DNA of 64,000 nucleotides from Enterococcus mundtii (GTDB lineage Bacteria > Bacillota > Bacilli > Lactobacillales > Enterococcaceae): assembly GCF_013394305.1 (NCBI RefSeq), contig NZ_AP019810.1, positions 1,466,501-1,530,500 on the forward strand, given 5' to 3'. Shown here piece after piece: positions 8,429 to 16,792 of this stretch (its first letter is position 1; each line of letters starts with the position of its first letter). The position numbers and the translations under genes were made by a program. The notes under the pieces are model-generated. The model saw only the letters and a list, made by a program, of their open reading frames with translations. It was not told the DNA's origin and did no database searches.

Positions 8429-8751
8429 ATTGACCACTCCTATCATTTTTTTGGTACACTTAGAGTGTATTAAAAAGAATGAAATTAACTATGTCTATTT
8501 GCTTAAGCCATTAATAAGAAGCGCTTACAGTATTGTCACAACATTTTTTAATCATCCATAGATACGTTTAAATGATTAAGATTATTTATATTTAGTAAGC
8601 TGTAGAGTTAAAAAAATTCACATTTTTACAAAACATGAACTTTTTATGAGCTTTTTTTAGTTTTAAACAGTTTTCTTAAATTTGTTTTTTTCTAACCGAA
8701 ATGATTCATTAGCTCTAAACTTTTACAAAGAAAAATGAGGAGGTTATTGTA

Positions 8752-9117
8752 TTGAAAGCTAATCGATTAAATACTTCATCTACACCGATCATCTTATTTT
8801 TTATCGGTGGATTAGGTACTCTGTTTTCTTTTTTCAATCTAGCTGATTTTCTAGTTTTTGATGTAGGAATATTAGAACCATCGATACCAATATATGTCTA
8901 TAATTTTTATCATATCTTATCAGTATCTGCTGCTAATCTTTTATTTTTTTCAGCCAATCAAATATATTTAGCACTAATTGTTCTTACAATCACGCTTCCA
9001 GTTATTATGCTCTTAATAAATATTAAACAAAATAATTTAAAATCAGATTCAATAGTTTTACTCCTATTAAATCTAATTTTTTCACTTCCTATCATTTACC
9101 TACTATTTTTTCTTTAA
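8752..9117 (+). CDS. small four-segment membrane protein, unknown
   Basis: A 121-residue, very hydrophobic protein with about four predicted membrane segments (residues ~12-35, 45-60, 70-92, 102-121) and a short Lys/Asn-containing loop (NIKQNNLKSD) between the last two. It uses a TTG start at 8752, supported by GAGGAGG eight bases upstream. Codon use is AT-rich like the rest of the attL-side accessory region. I recognise no family. A membrane-acting accessory or superinfection-exclusion role is possible but unsupported. Confidence 0.55.
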   Translation: MKANRLNTSSTPIILFFIGGLGTLFSFFNLADFLVFDVGILEPSIPIYVYNFYHILSVSAANLLFFSANQIYLALIVLTITLPVIMLLINIKQNNLKSDSIVLLLLNLIFSLPIIYLLFFL

Positions 9118-9135
9118 ATGAGTGATTAAATTTCA

Positions 9136-9246
9136 TTGACAAATGTGAGTGAAAAAGCTAATACAAAAATACGTATAGTCAAATTGACATTATATATTCT
9201 GTAAAACTAACTATATTATAAAAAAAGACCTACTCCGAAGAGTAGG
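9136..9246 (+). promoter_or_regulatory. strong promoter reading into a hairpin (member 2 of the hairpin family)
   Basis: TTGACA (9136-9141), 17 bp, then TAATAC (9159-9164) form a near-consensus promoter on the plus strand. No ORF follows. Transcription would reach hairpin CCTACTC-CGAA-GAGTAGG (9229-9246) after about 60 bases. On the minus strand the same hairpin is followed by a T-run, so two convergent short RNAs could share it. Confidence 0.45.
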
Positions 9247-9300
9247 CAATAAAAAAACCGTGTGGTTAAGATTGTATAATTCCTTCGTTGTCTAAAATAC

Positions 9301-9384
9301 GTATGATATAATTATTAAAGAGAGTATCGATATGCACGCTATAGACTTCCCCAAAAGTTTTTAGCTATTGATACTCTCTTTTTA
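9301..9384 (+). ncRNA. candidate small RNA with long terminal stem
   Basis: An extended -10 element TGATATAAT (TATAAT at 9307-9312) is followed by AAAGAGAGTATCGATA (9317-9332). That segment pairs almost perfectly with TATTGATACTCTCTTT (9366-9382), which runs into a T-tract. The predicted product is a ~65-nt RNA that folds end to end around a 33-nt loop containing a C/A-rich segment. No coding potential is apparent. The remainder of 9118-9849 shows only AT-rich sequence. Confidence 0.45.
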
Positions 9385-9806
9385 TGATGGCGCCTACGGA
9401 TAGGTTAAGGGTTACCTAATAATAATGCAAACGCTTGATACGAATTTAGAAATTCTTAATATTTAACTAGTCTCATGTGCGAAAAAATTTCCTAATTGCG
9501 AGGATTAGGTTATGAAGAACATTGTTATTTGATAACAAAATTACTTTTGAAAGCATACATATGCATGCTGTGATTAATATGAAAGGTATATACTTTTCCA
9601 AAATCGATATATTTTAGTCTATTATTTTATAATCAAATTTTAACTTATTAAATAAAGAATAAAAAGCTTTATTACTCTTTAAAATCAGTATATTGTATGT
9701 GTAATTCCCCTGTATAAATTGTATGTAAACGTTATATAAAATTAAAATACATTCATTATTTTTGTTATCATTAGATAATTATTGTAGTTTGGTCTACCCT
9801 GATAAT

Positions 9807-9822
9807 AGAGAAGCGCTTCTCT
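9807..9822. promoter_or_regulatory. perfect 16-bp palindrome upstream of the secreted-protein gene
   Basis: AGAGAAGCGCTTCTCT is a perfect palindrome ending 27 bp before the ATG at 9850. It could be a dimeric regulator's operator or a small 5'-UTR hairpin. No second copy was seen in the window. Confidence 0.35.
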
Positions 9823-9849
9823 AAATTATATTACGAAAGGTAGATTACA

Positions 9850-10413
9850 ATGAAAAAATTTATTTCTTTAAGTTTATCAGCACTTGCTCTTTCTTCTTTT
9901 CTTATGTTCAATGCTACTCAAGCTAATGCAACAGAAAATAATTATGACAACAACTATAATTTGAATGTTAGTCGCGGCCCTTTGACTGGTCCTGATGGAG
10001 AGAACTTATATCCAGGTGGTGGTCCAAGTCATTTTATGACTAATATTATTAACGATCGCTTTTCAAATTGGAACTCTAGTATTTTCTCCCCTTGGAGAGG
10101 TAACCCTACCATGATGAATAATACATTAACTTTACCAAGAAATTCTGAGGTCACTTCGACTCCTGTTAGCTTTACAGGTAATGAGCGCTATAAAGTGACT
10201 ATCGGTAATCTAAACGGTACAATTAATGCTGCAATTTGGGATCAGACGAGCGGATTAGTACTCTCAGAACAAACATTAACTGGTAATGGTAATGATGTTT
10301 CTTTTGATTACACTCATCCAAACCGTTGGCCAGCTACTGGACCTTCAATTATTGGATTATTTGTAGAGTCTAATACTTCAACAGCATCGTACTTTAGAGT
10401 AGATAGATACTAA
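9850..10413 (+). CDS. secreted protein of unknown function
   Basis: A 187-residue protein with a clear signal peptide (MKKFISLSLSALALSSFLMF, likely cleavage after NATQANA near residue 27). The mature part is rich in Asn, Ser, Thr, Gly and aromatic residues, has no cysteine, and looks like a single beta-rich domain (ERYKVTIGNLNGTINAAIWDQTSG, then VSFDYTHPNRWPATGPS). No sortase motif or lipobox is present, so it is probably released. I do not recognise the family. It lies between prophage lysis genes and attL, the usual place for phage-borne virulence or fitness genes. The ATG is preceded by AAAGG, and a terminator follows. Confidence 0.75.
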   Translation: MKKFISLSLSALALSSFLMFNATQANATENNYDNNYNLNVSRGPLTGPDGENLYPGGGPSHFMTNIINDRFSNWNSSIFSPWRGNPTMMNNTLTLPRNSEVTSTPVSFTGNERYKVTIGNLNGTINAAIWDQTSGLVLSEQTLTGNGNDVSFDYTHPNRWPATGPSIIGLFVESNTSTASYFRVDRY

Positions 10414-10428
10414 AATACTAAACAATAA

Positions 10429-10474
10429 AAAACAGAAAAACTTAACTTACCTTAAAGTTTTTCTGTTTTTTTAT
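10429..10474 (+). terminator. terminator of the secreted-protein gene
   Basis: AAACAGAAAAACTT pairs with AAGTTTTTCTGTTT and is followed by a T-run. It lies 16 bp after the stop codon at 10413. Confidence 0.8.
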
Positions 10475-10649
10475 TGTTTTTTATAAAGAATCGATCTATC
10501 AATAGAGTCTAACTACTATATATTATATAAACAAAATTTTACTAATATCTAAATTAGCATCCGGCCGATTTAATCCCATTTTTTTACAAATCATTTATGT
10601 ATAACTATAAAATAAATTTTAAGGGAGCAACACTGACCGGCTTTTTATT

Positions 10650-10712
10650 GTAGAAAAAAGACCCACTCCGGAGAGTGGGCAAATGATTAAATCCTTATCA
10701 TTGGTTAGGTTT
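10650..10712 (-). terminator. terminator or small RNA, member 3 of the hairpin family
   Basis: On the minus strand CCCACTC-TCCG-GAGTGGG (10679-10662) is followed by TCTTTTTTC. It would terminate the kinase/DUF3037 operon ~135 bp beyond its last stop. The preceding CCTAACCAATGATAAGGATT resembles member 1, which suggests an RNA family rather than only a terminator. Confidence 0.6.
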
Positions 10713-10815
10713 TGAATGGAAATATGGACGAGTTGATACAATTAATTGTATAACGTAAAAATCAACACCAAGAACGATTTTTGAGTTTTTACAGTCTCAA
10801 ATTTACATTTTATTT

Positions 10816-11634
10816 CTAATTTAATCCTTGAAAAATTAAATTATTAGTATATTCCCCAATTGAAATAATTTCTATATTAGGGGCCAAACAGCATAATTTT
10901 TTTTTAACAGAGTCCATAAAATCTTCATCATAAAATTCAGAATTCCCCATAACAACTTTGATGTTTTTTTTATAAAAGTAATCGTGATTTTCTAACATAT
11001 CAATTTGAAATTTATTAATTTGATCAATTATATCAGTTTTCCTTTTATAATCGAAGCTCAATACCTTAACTAAAGTAGTGTTATACTCAAAATCAACTAC
11101 TTCTCGTTCTGCCAAATCGTGTATCTTCGGTACTTTAACATGCTCTTTTAAATTCAAGTTTCTAAGTTCTTTACTCAACAATCGTTTAACTTCTGGTGTC
11201 GTAATTCTCTCTGACTTAGGTCTATCGTAATACAGATAAGTCCTTATTAAATCATTAATATCTTCTAATAAAGCAGCCCGAGAGGAAACGAGTTCTCTCA
11301 CTTCTGAAAATTTAAATTCATTAACATAATATTTTGTTATATTAGAAATAAAATTATCAGAATGTATATTATCGAATCGTTCCTCATCATAATCTTCTAA
11401 CTCCAAAGAAGGATAATCAAAGTAGTAAGAGAATGTCTCACTCATTAATTCCATATAATCTTTATCAAATTCGTCATCAAAAGATTTAAGCCTATTAATA
11501 TTCTTAGTCCTATGAAATTTAGAATACTCTTCAGAAGGGCAGTGAATAACAATACCAAAAATTACGGATTCTTGTCGAATTATACTGGGAATATAATTAC
11601 ATATAGAATAATTTATTTTTATTGCGTCATTCAT
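10816..11634 (-). CDS. DUF3037-like partner of HipA-like kinase
   Basis: A 272-residue soluble protein. The N-terminus (YSICNYIPSIIRQESVIFGIVIHCP) has the pattern of DUF3037, a family of unknown function usually encoded beside a HipA-like kinase. The middle is acidic and helical, and the C-terminal ~100 residues (VDFEYNTTLVKVLSFDYKRKTDIIDQINKF onwards) look like a separate alpha/beta domain. It starts 5 bp after the kinase gene's stop, with AAGGAGGG upstream, so the two form one operon. It could be a substrate, inhibitor or cofactor of the kinase. The DUF3037 call is from pattern memory, so moderate. Confidence 0.65.
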   Translation of the reverse strand: MNDAIKINYSICNYIPSIIRQESVIFGIVIHCPSEEYSKFHRTKNINRLKSFDDEFDKDYMELMSETFSYYFDYPSLELEDYDEERFDNIHSDNFISNITKYYVNEFKFSEVRELVSSRAALLEDINDLIRTYLYYDRPKSERITTPEVKRLLSKELRNLNLKEHVKVPKIHDLAEREVVDFEYNTTLVKVLSFDYKRKTDIIDQINKFQIDMLENHDYFYKKNIKVVMGNSEFYDEDFMDSVKKKLCCLAPNIEIISIGEYTNNLIFQGLN

Positions 11635-11639
11635 AATTA

Positions 11640-12437
11640 TTACCCTCCTTTTCTTTTTGAGTACGCATTCTGTAACTGGATCGTAATACCTTCAATTTGT
11701 TTCATTTGTTCCCATATTAACTCAAATGAACTCTCTATTTCTTCTAGTTTTATTCCCCAATCATCGGGAATATCTTGAAATACAGATTGAACATCTGTTT
11801 TATTTAAATTTTTTACTTTATCTTTAGTATTATTATAGCAGTTGTAACCTGTAAGCTGTGAAGAAAATGCCCGATAATTTCTCCCAAGTAAATTATCTAC
11901 CACCATAGGACTTTTTCCTTTTAACTGTCTAAGCTCGTTTGCAGACCAAATCTCTCCGTTAATAAATATGTGAGAATGATCAATTGCCAAAACTTTTTTC
12001 TCTTTTTTATCATAATACAAATTCCCATCATTTTTAGCTCTATCATTATTCAAAATTATTTGATCAAAAACTAAAATCTTAGAAATATCTGCTCCATTAA
12101 TAGTGTTTCGTGCTAAAATAGGTGAAATTTTTGGAGTACCAGCTCTATATTCGCTTAGAAAGCAAGTACAAGCGAGGGCATTCGTTTCTAACAAATGCGG
12201 TGTTTTAGAAATGACGGCTTCAGATAATTCAGCAACCATACAATCAGGCATTGGAATTTCAAGCAATTTCCCAAGCCTGTAAGCGATCAACTCATTATAT
12301 AAAATTTTAGCACTGCAAAAGTCATGTAAATATTTCATTACATAAACTTTTCCATCATCAGCCTGTACTCGAACAGGTTGTGTTACTCCATTTGGAATCC
12401 GCCCTAAATAATTCGTAACTTTTCGTATTGTACTCAC
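11640..12437 (-). CDS. HipA-like serine/threonine kinase family protein
   Basis: A 265-residue protein related to the catalytic core of HipA toxins. A candidate ATP-anchoring lysine lies in VYVMKYL (K35). The catalytic loop is LNNDRAKNDGN (residues 129-139), matching the HipA N-x-D-x-x-x-K-N pattern. The metal-binding aspartate is D153 in LAIDHSHIF. It is shorter than HipA (~440) and lacks its N-terminal subdomain, as in the small HipA-like kinases paired with DUF3037. It starts at GTG 12437 with only a weak ribosome site; the promoter is at 12457-12485. It sits just outside the phage lysis cassette. A role in dormancy, toxin action or phage defence is inferred, not shown. Confidence 0.8.
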   Translation of the reverse strand: MSTIRKVTNYLGRIPNGVTQPVRVQADDGKVYVMKYLHDFCSAKILYNELIAYRLGKLLEIPMPDCMVAELSEAVISKTPHLLETNALACTCFLSEYRAGTPKISPILARNTINGADISKILVFDQIILNNDRAKNDGNLYYDKKEKKVLAIDHSHIFINGEIWSANELRQLKGKSPMVVDNLLGRNYRAFSSQLTGYNCYNNTKDKVKNLNKTDVQSVFQDIPDDWGIKLEEIESSFELIWEQMKQIEGITIQLQNAYSKRKGG

Positions 12438-12456
12438 CCGATTTCATCTTGTCAAT

Positions 12457-12485
12457 ATTATATTAAAAATTATAATATTGTTTAA
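12457..12485 (-). promoter_or_regulatory. promoter of the kinase/DUF3037 operon
   Basis: On the minus strand, TTAAAC (12485-12480), a 17-bp spacer and a perfect TATAAT (12462-12457). The start codon is only ~20 bp below the -10 box, so the 5' leader is very short. This gives the pair its own promoter, independent of the phage late operon. Confidence 0.7.
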
Positions 12486-12659
12486 CATTATTAACAATAC
12501 GGAACATATGTTTAAACTCAACATAGATTTTCTAGCTTGAATAAGTATTTAGATAATTTATATTTTCTATGTACCACCCCTCAATTGATATGCATTCCAA
12601 AAAAATTAGAATTAAATTCTAATTTAAAGTTATGTTCATCAGGTGAGAGGCTATGTTTT

Positions 12660-13553
12660 TTATCGCTTAGGAATCGTCAAAACATACTCAGGGAATCGAA
12701 TGTCGACTGTTTGTCCATTGATCGTATTTCCGTTCGGATCGTTTGTTCGTCGTAACATCGGAAAGACTCTTTTCCCTGCAAATTTTCGGATATCTAGTGT
12801 GCCATCCAAACCAAATCGCAGGCCACTAGGTAATCCATATGCTGCATTCACATCATCTCTGATAATACCGGCTGATTTACAACGTCCAATTTCGACATTC
12901 GGATTGTCGGCATCCATCCAGAAGACATATCCCTGATTTAAATACGCTGCACCATTTTGCGGAACCAACCATCCAGCAATCCGGAATGTACCTAGTCGTA
13001 ACTCGTTGAACACTTCTAACTTACCTACATAGTTCCCACTCGTTTTTGGTGGGCTCACTAAAATAATTTGATCATGCGTTAAGTTATTCCCAGATCGTAA
13101 TCGTTCACGAACCGTATTCATATTGATACCTGGACAGATATTCGAGGCATGGCCGCTGAATTCGTTATGCCCTAGTACATCGTTGACGGATAAACCAAAA
13201 CGTTGCATAGCCGCCTTTGCTCGTTCTTCAAATGCTTTTTCTTGTTCAGCTGTAAATGAGCCATTGCCAACAAGGCAAATGTGGTAAGTTGGTGTATTAT
13301 GTCCACTTATACCATTTGTCACATCATTATCGAAGTAGCACCATTGTACGGTACCATCTCGTAAAATGATTTCATGATAGCCACCTGTTCCCCAGCCTAA
13401 TGTGCCATTCCAATGGTTCTGAAACGCCCAAACGTCTCCGGTTGTTGTTGCAGAATGGTGACGAGCAATTTTAGTTACTTGAGAAACATTTCTTTTGGCA
13501 TTGGTTGGTCCTAAAATTCTTGAATCGCCTCTTAAATCTTGGATTTTTGTCAT
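12660..13553 (-). CDS. phage endolysin, N-acetylmuramoyl-L-alanine amidase
   Basis: A 297-residue endolysin. Residues ~25-150 form an Amidase_2 (T7-lysozyme-like) zinc domain: RHHSATTTGD supplies the first ligand (H32), and GHNEFSGHASNICPG supplies the others (H129 and C140). It cuts the bond between muramic acid and the stem peptide. Residues ~170-297 (GKLEVFNELRLGTFRIAGWLVP…) are a separate wall-binding-type domain. The ATG at 13553 has AGGAGG eight bases upstream; an in-frame TTG two codons earlier is too close to it. The holin genes are directly upstream on the same strand, the standard lysis order. Confidence 0.93.
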   Translation of the reverse strand: MTKIQDLRGDSRILGPTNAKRNVSQVTKIARHHSATTTGDVWAFQNHWNGTLGWGTGGYHEIILRDGTVQWCYFDNDVTNGISGHNTPTYHICLVGNGSFTAEQEKAFEERAKAAMQRFGLSVNDVLGHNEFSGHASNICPGINMNTVRERLRSGNNLTHDQIILVSPPKTSGNYVGKLEVFNELRLGTFRIAGWLVPQNGAAYLNQGYVFWMDADNPNVEIGRCKSAGIIRDDVNAAYGLPSGLRFGLDGTLDIRKFAGKRVFPMLRRTNDPNGNTINGQTVDIRFPEYVLTIPKR

Positions 13554-13621
13554 AATCAATTCCTCCTAATTTTTTATATAAAAAAACAGCCCTTTGGCTG
13601 TGTTTTTCCTTTGCTAATTTG

Positions 13622-13879
13622 TCATTCTTCCGACTGAATAACACTGTTTCCTAAATCAAATAATCCACCAGCGGCTAATCCTGAAACAGCTCCGGCCCAT
13701 GCGTAAATCGCTAAATCTTGTGGTGCTAGGGTCACTGCGTATAAAACACCTAACAAAATACCCGCAATCACATTGATCACGGGCAAGAGTTTGTAATCCT
13801 TCATTTGTGTTTTAATTAACCCTGTGACACCGACGACTAGTGGTGTAATAATACTTGCAGCAGCTAAGATTTCTGTCAT
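13622..13879 (-). CDS. phage holin, A118 type
   Basis: An 85-residue membrane protein with three hydrophobic segments (ILAAASIITPLVVGVTGLI, LLPVINVIAGILLGVLYAV, YAWAGAVSGLAAGGLF), like the Listeria phage A118 holin family. It would open the membrane for the endolysin encoded 70 bp downstream. The start is the ATG at 13879, with GGGGAG upstream; longer in-frame extensions overlap the preceding gene and lack a ribosome site. Confidence 0.88.
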   Translation of the reverse strand: MTEILAAASIITPLVVGVTGLIKTQMKDYKLLPVINVIAGILLGVLYAVTLAPQDLAIYAWAGAVSGLAAGGLFDLGNSVIQSEE

Positions 13880-13880
13880 T

Positions 13881-14114
13881 TTATTTTCTCCCCTTTCCAA
13901 TTTGTTTAAAAATAGATCTGATTTGTTCTTCAATAATTGAAAGCCGATTGCCATAGTCAATCTGACTTTTTTCTACCCGAATGATCGTCTTTTCTAATTT
14001 TCCTAACGTGTGATCAAGTTTCGTGAACATCGCATAAAATTTCGCCACACCTACGATCAATGTGCCGCCGAGTGTTATGATCGCTATCCACTCCCCGATA
14101 GTAATTCCTTCCAT
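13881..14114 (-). CDS. small membrane-anchored lysis-cassette protein, XhlA-like
   Basis: A 77-residue protein with one N-terminal membrane segment (GEWIAIITLGGTLIVGVAKFYAMF) and a C-terminal coiled coil (LGKLEKTIIRVEKSQIDYGNRLSIIEEQIR). This is the build of XhlA/hemolysin-type phage lysis proteins, although the usual order of helix and membrane segment differs. It lies between XkdX and the holin and ends 1 bp before the holin start. It is likely a holin partner. Confidence 0.75.
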   Translation of the reverse strand: MEGITIGEWIAIITLGGTLIVGVAKFYAMFTKLDHTLGKLEKTIIRVEKSQIDYGNRLSIIEEQIRSIFKQIGKGRK

Positions 14115-14124
14115 AAGTCACCGC

Positions 14125-14253
14125 CTATTCTACTTCTCTCAGTAGTTTTTTTAATTGTTTTTCAGAAATTGCTAACGGCACAAACATTCGGACTTGTTCG
14201 GCAGTGAAAAAACCTTGGCGATACATTCGTTCAATTTGTTCATAACTAAACAT
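14125..14253 (-). CDS. XkdX family phage protein
   Basis: A 42-residue protein (MFSYEQIERMYRQGFFTAEQ…) with the short aromatic/basic pattern of the XkdX family, found in many siphophages after the baseplate genes. Its ATG overlaps the stop region of the upstream gene (stop at 14246). Its function is unknown even in well-studied phages. Confidence 0.8.
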   Translation of the reverse strand: MFSYEQIERMYRQGFFTAEQVRMFVPLAISEKQLKKLLREVE

Positions 14254-14593
14254 CTTGGAGCGCCTCCTTTACTTCGGCCAACTGATTGGCAAGTTGGATA
14301 TCATTCATCATGAGTGTGGCATTCAGTTGTCCCATCTGTTGAATCTGTTCACCTTTACATTCATCTTGCTTTTTTAATTCTTCATACAAACATTCAAGAT
14401 TTTCCAATTTTTCACGAAGTGTTGCGTTTTCTAATTCTTGCCAACGGTTTTCTGTCGGAATAAAAAACTGATCTGCTAATTCAATTCCTTTTAATGGTGG
14501 GACATCTGTATACGGAACAGATATCACACTATCGTCCAAGACTTTCCCAACATACTTCCCGCCTGTTCGTCCATACTGCCAAATTGATTTCAT
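14246..14593 (-). CDS. baseplate-associated coiled-coil protein
   Basis: A 115-residue protein with a short N-terminal beta part (IWQYGRTGGKYVGKVLDDSVISVPYTDVPPL) followed by a long coiled coil (RWQELENATLREKLENLECLYEELKKQDE…). Its position between the large baseplate protein and XkdX is typical of small siphophage accessory structural proteins. No specific family is recognised. It overlaps the XkdX gene by 8 bp. Confidence 0.65.
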   Translation of the reverse strand: MKSIWQYGRTGGKYVGKVLDDSVISVPYTDVPPLKGIELADQFFIPTENRWQELENATLREKLENLECLYEELKKQDECKGEQIQQMGQLNATLMMNDIQLANQLAEVKEALQDV

Positions 14594-14605
14594 ATTTTCC
14601 TCCTT

Positions 14606-16792
14606 TTATGTTACCAAAACTTCTTTGATATACACTTGATCAACACCCCAATTATTCACTGAAGCAGTGGTAAAATTAGTTTCTGTCACAAGCGTGACAT
14701 GTTCTCCAGCATTAAACTTTCTTACACAAAACCAGCCAACATCATTGCGCCAATTCAATGAACCAGCGATACCAGCTACACGCCAGTCGCTCGCTCCGTT
14801 TACACGCATCCCAAGATAAGCATGGTAACTGTCATCGTTCGTTTGACAGGTAAATTTACCGACAAATTGGAGCGCACAGTTTTTTAGAATCGTTAAAGTT
14901 TTATTATCTTCAGATAGTGTAAATAAATCATTCGTTTTTGATCGCTCATTATCATAAGCATACGGATTACCCCAATTTAAAACAGTGCCATTCGAAACAG
15001 GTACTCCTACTAATCTTCCACCAATTAAGGATATTCCAAACTTTTCAGTTGATATACGTTCACCTTCAATATAAGGATGGTCACAAAAATCCTTTGTTCC
15101 TTCAATAGACTGTGGCTCTGTCAGACTTACTTTGTCGTTCAATCTTTTTTCAGTGTACTCAGGTGTAACATCCCAGCTATAGTCGTATAGATTATTACTG
15201 TCTTTCAAACCTTCACCAAAGTACTTGTAGAATGCGATTGGTGGTGTTGCCGTATCTCCTTTTTCTATTTTTATCCAATCAATTCTGACAGCCCCTGTTG
15301 TTCCAGAAGGCATCTGATATATCCTTAGGTTACTTGGTGAGGCACTACCTGTTAGGTTATCCGCTGTTGGTGTAAAAGTAATTCTCCAAGTATCTGCTAC
15401 GCCCTCTACTGGTAACATATCATCTATCCTACATCTACTCTCTTGACCTGTAATGTATACTCTAAATGATTGTGTGGTAGGTTTCGTACCTTTCAATGTT
15501 AACGTATAGGGTTGTCCTACAATAAAGTTTTCTGTCATATCCTTAGCGTAAAAAAGCCAAGCATTAGATGAGTATGGGAAGGGTTGTTCCTTATTACCCA
15601 AATTAGCATTCAATGGTACTTTTGAAATCTGATAAGGTGCAATTAATAGATTAGGTTGATGCGGTGTAGCATCTGCACCTTCTTCTATTTTTAGCTTTCT
15701 TATTTTAAGTGTTCCTGTTGGGATTGTCGTGTTACTTACCGTTTGCCAAGTAAAATATAATACTTTAGGCTCACGGCCTTGATAATCTATAGTCGAAGTC
15801 CCTTTCACCGTAACCCATGTATTTCTAGGCACATCACGTGGTAATCGTGAAGTTTGTATAAGAACTTGTCCACCATCTGTATAAGCATAGTTAGCAAAAA
15901 CTTGTGTAACATCCCCTGTATAATCAGCCCCCACATACATTTCGCAACTCATCGTATACTGTGTTTTATCCTTTAAGTACACACTTGTTTCCGGGTTAGT
16001 ATTCCATTTGACTAATCTTCCACTACCGTCCATTACAACGGTATATTCACCGTTTTCATATGTTACCGCACCACCGTCTCCCCATTTAAATGTATCTGAG
16101 TCAGTCATAGCTAGGTTAGGATTCCCTGAATAGTCGAAATTACCAAAATCAATGCTGTTTGAGTACATCCGTTTTAGATTACCTAGCTCGTTGATTTGTT
16201 GCTCAGTTTGATTAATTTTTTCATCCAGCATTTTTACTTTTTCTTCCAAACTAACCGATTGGTCATTTGCTCGAGCAAATAGTTTTTCAATCTCCTGTTT
16301 GGTTGAATCCGTCAATTCTTCGACTTGCTGGGCAAACCAATTAAACCCATTGAAGTAATAGGCATCAATTTCATTTGTCGTTTCTTCCAAAGGACTACGA
16401 TGGATCCTGAACCTAAATCGTCCAGCAGTATCAAGGGACTGTTGATTTGGAAAGTTTACATAAACAGAACCCTCTACAACTCCCTGATACCCTAAAATAT
16501 TCTCTTCTAATACAACATGCACATGACCATTGACCGGATCATCTACCACAGCTAAATAATCATGTCTCGCTAGCCCATCCTCGGCCGTCTCCAAAGGAAA
16601 CGTTAATCGAATTGGAATAAGTGTTCCTTTCGGGATAGAAAAAGCCACTCCTTCATTTTTTAAAAAGAAGTCGATTTTTGCCGTTCCACGGTCATGAGAA
16701 TAAAAGGTGGTCCCGTTGTCAATGATAGCTTGTTGGACCGTATCAATAACAATGGGTTTGTTTGCCACCTTAAAAAACTGATTTTCTTCCAT
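14606..16792 (-). CDS. baseplate upper protein-like receptor-binding protein
   Basis: A 728-residue structural protein. Residues ~1-160 match the BppU N-terminal domain (KIDFFLKNEGVAFSIPKGTLIPIRLTF…). Residues ~165-215 are coiled coil (LFARANDQSVSLEEKVKMLDEKINQTEQQ). Two carbohydrate-binding-like beta modules follow (about 225-375 and 385-535), and a C-terminal jelly-roll-like region reaches the end. It is the likely receptor-binding or host-range determinant of the tail tip. With the tail tube lost it has no obvious structure to sit on, yet the frame is intact. It starts 1 bp before the stop of the preceding gene. Confidence 0.82.
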   Translation of the reverse strand: MEENQFFKVANKPIVIDTVQQAIIDNGTTFYSHDRGTAKIDFFLKNEGVAFSIPKGTLIPIRLTFPLETAEDGLARHDYLAVVDDPVNGHVHVVLEENILGYQGVVEGSVYVNFPNQQSLDTAGRFRFRIHRSPLEETTNEIDAYYFNGFNWFAQQVEELTDSTKQEIEKLFARANDQSVSLEEKVKMLDEKINQTEQQINELGNLKRMYSNSIDFGNFDYSGNPNLAMTDSDTFKWGDGGAVTYENGEYTVVMDGSGRLVKWNTNPETSVYLKDKTQYTMSCEMYVGADYTGDVTQVFANYAYTDGGQVLIQTSRLPRDVPRNTWVTVKGTSTIDYQGREPKVLYFTWQTVSNTTIPTGTLKIRKLKIEEGADATPHQPNLLIAPYQISKVPLNANLGNKEQPFPYSSNAWLFYAKDMTENFIVGQPYTLTLKGTKPTTQSFRVYITGQESRCRIDDMLPVEGVADTWRITFTPTADNLTGSASPSNLRIYQMPSGTTGAVRIDWIKIEKGDTATPPIAFYKYFGEGLKDSNNLYDYSWDVTPEYTEKRLNDKVSLTEPQSIEGTKDFCDHPYIEGERISTEKFGISLIGGRLVGVPVSNGTVLNWGNPYAYDNERSKTNDLFTLSEDNKTLTILKNCALQFVGKFTCQTNDDSYHAYLGMRVNGASDWRVAGIAGSLNWRNDVGWFCVRKFNAGEHVTLVTETNFTTASVNNWGVDQVYIKEVLVT

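Noticed and set aside
7738-10712. Type I toxin-antitoxin loci with Fst- or holin-like toxin
   Set aside because: Both strands around the three hairpins were read and no short hydrophobic toxin ORF with a ribosome site was found. Reported only as hairpin RNAs or terminators.
13622-13960. Longer holin form starting upstream at 13960
   Set aside because: It would overlap the preceding gene by 80 bp and lacks a ribosome site; the ATG at 13879 has GGGGAG.
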